Assembly: GCA_049323835.1 (NCBI GenBank)
Contig: JBMOOJ010000108.1
Location: 9,559 to 73,558, forward strand
From: SG-bin9 sp049323835
GTDB lineage: Bacteria > Pseudomonadota > Alphaproteobacteria > Rhizobiales > Xanthobacteraceae
Direction: 5' to 3'
Length of the DNA: 64,000 nt
Both the position numbers and the translations under genes were made by a program. Shown one piece after another: positions 57,034 to 64,000 of the stretch (positions are counted from its first letter, which is position 1; each line of letters opens with the position of its first letter). The notes below the pieces were generated by a model. That model was not told where the DNA came from. It searched no databases and was given only the letters and a program-made list of their open reading frames with translations.

Positions 57034-58220
57034 CCGAACACAATCTGCGCAACTTCACGATCAACTTCGGACCGCAACATCCGGCGGCGCACGGCGTGTT
57101 GCGCCTCGTGCTGGAGCTGGACGGCGAAGTGGTCGAGCGCGTTGATCCGCATATCGGCCTGCTTCACCGCGGCACCGAGAAGCTGATCGAGCAGAAGACC
57201 TATCTGCAGGCGATCCCGTATTTCGACCGGCTCGACTACGTCGCGCCAATGAATCAGGAGCATGCGTTCTGCCTCGCGGCGGAAAAGCTGCTCAGCATTC
57301 AGGTGCCGCGCCGCGGGCAATTGATCCGCGTACTCTACAGCGAGATCGGCCGCATTCTCTCGCACCTCCTCAACGTCACCACCCAGGCAATGGACGTCGG
57401 CGCGCTGACGCCGCCGCTCTGGGGCTTCGAGGAGCGTGAAAAGCTCATGGTGTTCTACGAGCGCGCCTCGGGCAGCCGCATGCATGCGGCGTTCTTCCGC
57501 GTCGGCGGCGTGCATCAGGATTTGCCGCCGCAGCTGATCGAGGACATCTGGAACTGGTGCGATCCGTTCCTGAAGGTTTGCGACGATCTCGAAACGCTGC
57601 TGACGGACAACCGCATCTTCAAGCAACGCAACGTCGATATCGGCGTGGTGTCACTGGAAGACGCCTGGAAGTGGGGATTCTCGGGCGTGATGGTGCGCGG
57701 CTCGGGCGCCGCATGGGATCTGCGCAAGTCGCAACCTTACGAATGCTATGCCGAAATGGATTTCGACATTCCGATCGGCAAGAACGGCGATTGCTACGAC
57801 CGCTACTGCATCCGCATGGAAGAAATGCGCCAGTCGGTGCGCATCATGAAGCAGTGCGTCGAGAAGCTGCGCGTTGCCGACGGGCAGGGGCCGGTTGCGG
57901 TCGAGGACAACAAGATCTTCCCGCCGCGCCGTGGCGAGATGAAGCGCTCGATGGAAGCGCTGATTCACCACTTCAAGCTCTACACCGAAGGCTTCCACGT
58001 TCCGGCCGGCGAGGTGTATGCCGCCGTCGAGGCGCCGAAGGGCGAGTTCGGCGTCTATCTCGTCGCCGACGGCAGCAACAAACCCTACAAGTGCAAGATC
58101 CGCGCGCCGGGCTTCGCGCACTTGCAGGCCATGGATTTCCTGTGCCGCGGACATCTGCTCGCGGACGTGTCGGCCATTCTCGGATCGCTCGACATCGTGT
58201 TCGGTGAGGTTGATCGATGA
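57030..58220 (+). CDS. nuoD: NADH-quinone oxidoreductase subunit D
   Basis: A 396-residue hydrophilic subunit of the quinone-binding module (49-kDa type). Family features are NFTINFGPQHPAAHGVLRLVLELDGE at the start, PHIGLLHRGTEKLIEQKTY near 42, GALTPPLWGFEEREKLMVFYERASGSRMH near 130 and the C-terminal AIL-GSLDIVFGEVDR. It contacts subunit B around the quinone site. Coupled to the GFA gene upstream and to nuoE downstream by four-base overlaps. Confidence 0.97.
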   Translation: MTEHNLRNFTINFGPQHPAAHGVLRLVLELDGEVVERVDPHIGLLHRGTEKLIEQKTYLQAIPYFDRLDYVAPMNQEHAFCLAAEKLLSIQVPRRGQLIRVLYSEIGRILSHLLNVTTQAMDVGALTPPLWGFEEREKLMVFYERASGSRMHAAFFRVGGVHQDLPPQLIEDIWNWCDPFLKVCDDLETLLTDNRIFKQRNVDIGVVSLEDAWKWGFSGVMVRGSGAAWDLRKSQPYECYAEMDFDIPIGKNGDCYDRYCIRMEEMRQSVRIMKQCVEKLRVADGQGPVAVEDNKIFPPRRGEMKRSMEALIHHFKLYTEGFHVPAGEVYAAVEAPKGEFGVYLVADGSNKPYKCKIRAPGFAHLQAMDFLCRGHLLADVSAILGSLDIVFGEVDR

Positions 58221-58839
58221 GCGTCCGACGTCTCGCACCGAAAGAATTGCAGCCCGCGAGCTTCACGTTCACGCCGGAGAATCTCGCCTGGGCGAAGGCG
58301 CAGATCGAGAAGTACCCGCCGGGCCGTCAGGCCTCGGCCGTGATCCCGGTGCTGTGGCGCGTCCAGGAACAGCATGACGGCTGGGTGTCGGAAGCGGCCA
58401 TCCGCGCGGTCGCCGACTTGCTCGACATGCCGTATATCCGCGTGCTGGAAGTCGCGACCTTCTACACGATGTTCCAGCTTCAGCCGGTCGGCAAGAAAGC
58501 GCACATTCAGGTCTGCGGCACGACGCCGTGCCAGCTGCGCGGTGCCGGCGATCTGATCGATGTGTGCAGGCATCGCATCCATCACGATCCGTTCCATCTC
58601 TCGAAAGACGGCGACTTCAGCTGGGAAGAAGTTGAGTGCCTCGGCGCCTGCGTGAACGCGCCGATGGTGCTGATCTGGAAGGACACCTACGAGGATCTCA
58701 CCAAAGAGAGCTTCAACAAGCTCATCGACGGCTTTGCTTCGGGCAATCCGCCGAAGCCGGGTCCGCAGAACGGCCGCCAGTTCTCGGCGCCGCAGGGCGG
58801 GCCGACAACGCTCAAAGCCGCCGGCAAGGAGAAGGCGTG

Positions 58840-58840
<1 letters not shown>
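58217..58840 (+). CDS. nuoE: NADH-quinone oxidoreductase subunit E
   Basis: A 207-residue subunit with a thioredoxin-like fold holding the [2Fe-2S] cluster N1a: ligands in CGTTPCQLRGAGDL near residue 98 and CLGACVNAPM near 138. It is longer than E. coli NuoE because of a Pro/Gly-rich C-terminal tail (KPGPQNGRQFSAPQGGPTT). It overlaps nuoD at its start and nuoF at its stop. Confidence 0.97.
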
Positions 58841-60152
<1,312 letters not shown>

Positions 60153-60153
<1 letters not shown>

Positions 60154-60650
60154 TGCCGATGGCGGGAACAGACGTGATGTGGTGGCAGAAGTTCGGAACG
60201 CTGGCGCAGATGGCGCAGGCGACCGTGGCGCTGCTCGGCTTCATCGCGATCCTGTTCCAGATCAACGAAATCCGCTCCGGCAACCGCGCGTCGACCGCGC
60301 GGCAGATCTATCTCGGCTACACCGAGCTCGCGTTCAAGAACCCGGAATTCTCCGCGCCGGACTATGAGCGCATCAAGGCGAGCCCGCAGTCTGAGCAGAC
60401 GCGGTATGAGAGCTTCGTCTCGTATTTCCTGTACGCCTGCGAGGAAGCGTTGGCCGTGTTCGCAAGCCGTCCGGAGTGGCGCGCATCGTGCGATTACGAC
60501 GTGCAGCGTCACTTGCCGTTCCTTTGCGAGAAAACGACATCCGATCCGCGTTTTCTCGGCACCTACAATCCGAACACACAAAGCTGGATCAAGACAGCGA
60601 TGCAGCAGGCCGGCGTCGTCGCGCCGGGCTGTCAATTGAAGAAGTCGTAA
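60153..60650 (+). CDS. Hypothetical protein with one membrane helix, between nuoF and nuoG
   Basis: A 165-residue protein (MPMAGTDVMWWQKFGTLAQM; Met3 also possible) with a single hydrophobic helix around residues 17-36 (ATVALLGFIAILFQIN) and a soluble C-terminal domain rich in Tyr and charged residues, with three Cys. It has no homology that I recognise to complex I subunits. It starts in the nuoF stop codon (TGATG) and ends 7 bp before nuoG, so it is co-translated with complex I. It might be an assembly or anchoring factor, but this is only a guess from its position. Confidence 0.72.
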
Positions 60651-60657
60651 GGCCGCC

Positions 60658-62727
60658 ATGACCAAGCTCATTATCGACGGCAAAGAGATCGACGTTCCGG
60701 CGGAGTACACGCTGATCCAGGCGTGCGAAGCCGCCGGCGCCGAGATCCCGCGCTTCTGCTACCACGAGCGTCTGTCGATCGCCGGCAACTGCCGCATGTG
60801 CCTCGTCGAGGTAAAGGGCTCGCCGAAGCCGGTCGCAAGCTGCGCCTGGGGCGTGCGTGACTGCCGTCCGGGCCCGAACGGCGAAGCGCCCGAAATCAAC
60901 ACCCGTACGCCGATGGTGAAGAAGGCGCGCGAAGGGGTGATGGAGTTTCTCCTCATCAATCACCCGCTCGACTGCCCGATCTGCGACCAGGGCGGCGAGT
61001 GCGACCTGCAAGACCAGGCGATGGGCTATGGCGTCGATACCTCGCGCTTTGCCGAGAACAAGCGTGCCGTCGAGGACAAGTATCTTGGTGCGCTGGTCAA
61101 GACCTCGATGAACCGCTGCATCCAGTGCACTCGCTGCGTGCGCTTCACTACGGAAGTATGCGGCGTGTCCGAAATGGGCGCGACTGGCCGCGGCGAGGAT
61201 ATGGAGATCACGACCTACCTCGAGAGCGCGCTGACCTCGGAGCTGCAAGGCAACCTCGTCGACATCTGTCCGGTCGGTGCGCTGACCTCGAAGCCGTATG
61301 CATTCGCCGCGCGTCCGTGGGAGCTCGGCAAAACGCAGTCGATCGATGTCATGGACGGCGTCGGCTCGGCGATCCGCGTCGATACGCGCGGCCGCGAGGT
61401 GATGCGCATTCTGCCGCGCGTCAATGAGGCGGTGAACGAGGAGTGGATTTCCGACAAGACCCGTCACATCGTCGATGGCCTGCGCACCCAGCGGCTCGAC
61501 CGGCCATACATCCGCGAGAACGGCAAGCTGCGTCCAGCGTCCTGGTCCGAGGCGTTCGGCGCCGTCGCCGCAAAGGCCGCTCGTCTCGACGGCAAGCGCA
61601 TCGGCGCGATCGCCGGCGACCTCGCCGCCGTCGAGGAAATGTACGCGCTGAAGGAACTGCTGGCGAAGTTCGGCTCGCAGAATCTTGCGGTTGAGGGTGG
61701 CCACGCCTTCGATCCGTCGCTCGGCCGTGCGACATACATCTTCAATCCGACCATCGTCGGCATCGAGCAGGCTGATGCCATCCTGATTGTCGGCGCCAAC
61801 CCGCGCAAGGAAGCGGCGATCCTGAATGCCCGCATCCGCAAGCGCTGGCGCACCGGCCAGCTCAAGATCGCCGTGATCGGCGAGAAGGCTGACCTCACAT
61901 ACGCCTACGACTATCTCGGCGCGGGCCCGGACACGCTGGCCGAGCTCGCCGGTGGGCAAAATGCATTCGCGGACGTGCTGAGGAACGCCAAGCATCCGGT
62001 CGTGCTGGTCGGCTCGGGCGCGACTTCGCGTCATGACGGCGCGGCGGTGCTGGCGCAAGCCGCGAAGCTTGCGAAGGACATCGGTGCGATCAAGGACGGC
62101 TGGAACGGTTTCGGCGTGTTGCAGCCGACTGCCTCGCGCGTGGGCGCGCTCGACGTTGGATTCACCTCGGCGGGCAAGGGGTTGACCGCCGAACAGATGG
62201 GCACGTTCGGCACGCTCGACGTATTGTTCTCGCTTGGCGCTGATGACGCCAAGGTCGCCGACGGCACTTTCGTCGTCTACATCGGCACGCACGGCGACAA
62301 GGGCGCGCATCGCGCCGACGTCATCCTGCCGGGCGCGGCCTACACCGAGAAGTCGGGCATCTACGTCAACACCGAAGGCCGCGTGCAGATGGCGAACCGC
62401 GCCGGATTCCCGCCGGGTGATGCGCGCGAGGACTGGGCGATCATCCGCGCGCTGTCGGATGTGCTCGGCAAGACCTTGCCGTTCGACTCGCTGACCGCGC
62501 TGCGTCAGCAGATGTTCAAGGCGACCCCGCATCTGATGCGGATCGATCAGATCGAGCCGGGCGGATCGATCGATGCGCTTGCGGCTAAGGGCGGCAGCGT
62601 CGAGAAGGCGCCGTTCAAGTCACCTGTTACGGATTATTACCTGACCAACCCGATCGCACGCGCGTCGGCTGTAATGGCCGAATGCTCGCGGCTGGCGTCC
62701 GGTCAGATGCTGAGCGCGGCGGAGTAG
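60658..62727 (+). CDS. nuoG: NADH-quinone oxidoreductase subunit G
   Basis: A 689-residue iron-sulfur protein. The N-terminal ferredoxin-like domain has CEAAGAEIPRFCYHERLSIAGNCRMCLVEV near residue 22-50 (2Fe-2S N1b), then HPLDCPICDQGGECDLQD near 100, the CIQCTRCVRF segment near 155 and the DICPVGALTSKP near 200. The rest is a molybdopterin-type fold without the cofactor. It links the NADH dehydrogenase module to the quinone module. Confidence 0.97.
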   Translation: MTKLIIDGKEIDVPAEYTLIQACEAAGAEIPRFCYHERLSIAGNCRMCLVEVKGSPKPVASCAWGVRDCRPGPNGEAPEINTRTPMVKKAREGVMEFLLINHPLDCPICDQGGECDLQDQAMGYGVDTSRFAENKRAVEDKYLGALVKTSMNRCIQCTRCVRFTTEVCGVSEMGATGRGEDMEITTYLESALTSELQGNLVDICPVGALTSKPYAFAARPWELGKTQSIDVMDGVGSAIRVDTRGREVMRILPRVNEAVNEEWISDKTRHIVDGLRTQRLDRPYIRENGKLRPASWSEAFGAVAAKAARLDGKRIGAIAGDLAAVEEMYALKELLAKFGSQNLAVEGGHAFDPSLGRATYIFNPTIVGIEQADAILIVGANPRKEAAILNARIRKRWRTGQLKIAVIGEKADLTYAYDYLGAGPDTLAELAGGQNAFADVLRNAKHPVVLVGSGATSRHDGAAVLAQAAKLAKDIGAIKDGWNGFGVLQPTASRVGALDVGFTSAGKGLTAEQMGTFGTLDVLFSLGADDAKVADGTFVVYIGTHGDKGAHRADVILPGAAYTEKSGIYVNTEGRVQMANRAGFPPGDAREDWAIIRALSDVLGKTLPFDSLTALRQQMFKATPHLMRIDQIEPGGSIDALAAKGGSVEKAPFKSPVTDYYLTNPIARASAVMAECSRLASGQMLSAAE

Positions 62728-62731
62728 GGCG

Positions 62732-63772
62732 ATGGCTGAATTCTTCGCAAGCCCGATCTGGACCGGTTTCCTCTGGCCGCTGATCATCATGGTCGCGCAG
62801 AGCGTGCTGCTGCTCGTCGTGCTGCTTGTGGCGATCGCCTACATCCTGCTCGCCGACCGCAAGATCTGGGCGGCGGTGCAGATCCGCCGCGGCCCCAACG
62901 TGGTGGGCCCTTGGGGCCTGCTGCAATCGTTCGCGGACTTGCTGAAATTTGTTCTGAAGGAGCCGGTCATCCCGGCGGGCGCCAACAAGGGCGTGTTTCT
63001 GCTCGCGCCGCTTGTGACCTGCGTGCTCGCGCTTGCGGCCTGGGCCGTGGTCCCGGTCAATCTCGGCTGGGTGATCGCCGACATCAATGTCGGCGTCCTT
63101 TACATCTTCGCGATCTCGTCGCTGTCGATCTACGGCATCATCATGGCCGGCTGGGCGTCGAACTCGAAGTATCCGTTCCTCGCCGCGCTCCGCTCCGCCG
63201 CGCAGATGGTGTCCTACGAAGTCTCGATCGGCTTCGTCATCATCACCGTGTTGTTGTGCGCCGGCACGCTGAACCTGTCGCAGCTTGTCGCCGCGCAGGA
63301 TACGAAGTACGGCGCGCTCGGCTGGTACTGGCTGCCGCTGTTCCCGATGTTCGTGATTTTCTACGTGTCGGCGCTGGCGGAAACCAATCGTCCGCCATTC
63401 GACCTCGTCGAAGCAGAATCCGAACTCGTCGCCGGCTTCATGGTCGAGTACGCCTCGACGCCGTATCTGCTGTTCATGCTCGGCGAGTACGTGGCCATCG
63501 TCACCATGTGCGCGCTCGCAACCATCCTGTTCATGGGCGGGTGGCTGTCGCCGATCCCGTATGCGCCATTCACGTGGGTGCCGGGCATCATCTGGTTCTC
63601 GCTGAAAGTCCTGTTCTTCTTCTTTCTGATCGCCATGGCGAAGGCCATCGTGCCGCGCTACCGCTACGATCAACTGATGCGCCTCGGCTGGAAGGTGTTC
63701 CTGCCGCTGTCGCTGGCGATGGTCGTGATCGTGGCTGGCGTTCTGCACTTTGCGGGGCTTGCGCCGAAATGA
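62732..63772 (+). CDS. nuoH: NADH-quinone oxidoreductase subunit H
   Basis: A 346-residue membrane subunit with eight helices at the quinone-binding and proton-pumping junction. Signatures are ADRKIWAAVQIRRGPNVVGPWGLLQSFADLLK near residue 48-80 and ETNRPPFDLVEAESELVAGFMVEYAS near 215-240. It starts 4 bp after nuoG and is followed by nuoI after 7 bp. Confidence 0.97.
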   Translation: MAEFFASPIWTGFLWPLIIMVAQSVLLLVVLLVAIAYILLADRKIWAAVQIRRGPNVVGPWGLLQSFADLLKFVLKEPVIPAGANKGVFLLAPLVTCVLALAAWAVVPVNLGWVIADINVGVLYIFAISSLSIYGIIMAGWASNSKYPFLAALRSAAQMVSYEVSIGFVIITVLLCAGTLNLSQLVAAQDTKYGALGWYWLPLFPMFVIFYVSALAETNRPPFDLVEAESELVAGFMVEYASTPYLLFMLGEYVAIVTMCALATILFMGGWLSPIPYAPFTWVPGIIWFSLKVLFFFFLIAMAKAIVPRYRYDQLMRLGWKVFLPLSLAMVVIVAGVLHFAGLAPK

Positions 63773-63779
63773 GGTCCTC

Positions 63780-64000
63780 ATGACAACAGCATCATTCGCC
63801 AAGTCGCTGCTGCTGACGGAGTTCGTGTCCGCGTTCTTCCTTGCGATGCGCTACTTCTTCAAGCCGAAGCCGACCCTCAACTATCCGTTCGAAAAGGGTC
63901 CGATCTCGCCGCGCTTCCGTGGCGAGCATGCGCTGCGCCGTTATCCGAATGGCGAAGAGCGTTGCATCGCCTGCAAGCTATGCGAGGCGATCTGCCCGGC
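63780..64000 (+). CDS. nuoI: NADH-quinone oxidoreductase subunit I (cut by window end)
   Basis: The first 73 residues of the 4Fe-4S ferredoxin subunit are present: MTTASFAKSLLLTEFVSAFF, then FKPKPTLNYPFEKGPISPRFRGEHALRRYPNGEERC and the beginning of the first cluster motif CIACKLCEAICPA. The frame runs off the right edge. It continues the nuo operon directly after nuoH. Confidence 0.95.
   Translation, partial: MTTASFAKSLLLTEFVSAFFLAMRYFFKPKPTLNYPFEKGPISPRFRGEHALRRYPNGEERCIACKLCEAICP

Noticed and set aside
60589..62532. A 647-residue minus-strand frame across nuoG
   Set aside because: Long antisense frames are expected in GC-rich genes; the residues are low-complexity and the plus frame is a complete NuoG.

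Overview
The window is chromosomal DNA from a GC-rich alphaproteobacterium, most likely order Hyphomicrobiales and the Nitrobacteraceae/Bradyrhizobiaceae group (Bradyrhizobium, Rhodopseudomonas or Afipia-like). This rests on the core gene order (tig, clpP, clpX, lon, a HU-like gene, tRNA-Asp, nuoA onward), glnB-glnA, rplM-rpsI, the many Bug/TRAP solute-binding proteins and the protein sequences themselves. Species level is inference. There is no rRNA, phage, CRISPR array or intact insertion sequence.

Layout. 1-13 kb: tRNA-Pro, a MarR regulator, an orphan Bug binding protein, a beta-propeller protein beside a TPR/double-HTH regulator, then a minus-strand catabolic cluster (TRAP transporter dctPQM, short-chain dehydrogenase, thiolase), an acyl-CoA dehydrogenase, a DUF169 protein and an epoxide hydrolase. 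13-23 kb: an exopolysaccharide locus with a minus-strand set (Wza-like export lipoprotein, GT4 glycosyltransferase, polyprenyl-phosphate sugar transferase, Wzy/ligase-like membrane protein) divergent from a GumC/Wzz-like chain-length protein, then a GNAT/CelD-like protein and a NodB-fold protein. No Wzx flippase is seen. 23-35 kb: DUF2842, ctaA, an FTR1-type iron permease, an O-acetylhomoserine sulfhydrylase, a CoA-binding protein, an enoyl-CoA hydratase, a PaaI thioesterase, rplM-rpsI, a diguanylate cyclase, PhoX and an AI-2E-type permease. 35-43 kb: glnB-glnA with a good sigma-54 promoter, the NAD(P)HX repair enzyme, a second Bug protein, DUF1330 and a multicopper-oxidase-fold protein. 43-54 kb: tRNA-Leu, tig, clpP, an inserted three-gene zinc-ribbon/membrane cluster, clpX, lon, a MerR fusion, tRNA-Val, pepT, the HU-like gene and tRNA-Asp. 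55-64 kb: the complex I operon nuoA-nuoI (nuoI cut by the window end), carrying two translationally coupled extra genes.

Most of the window is ordinary core genome. The points most worth a second look are enzyme folds that have lost their catalytic signatures (the NodB protein, the GumC ATPase domain and the multicopper oxidase), the cluster that separates clpP from clpX, and the GFA-family and single-membrane-span genes embedded in the nuo operon. I see no clear, complete, previously undescribed multi-gene system; these are the best leads.
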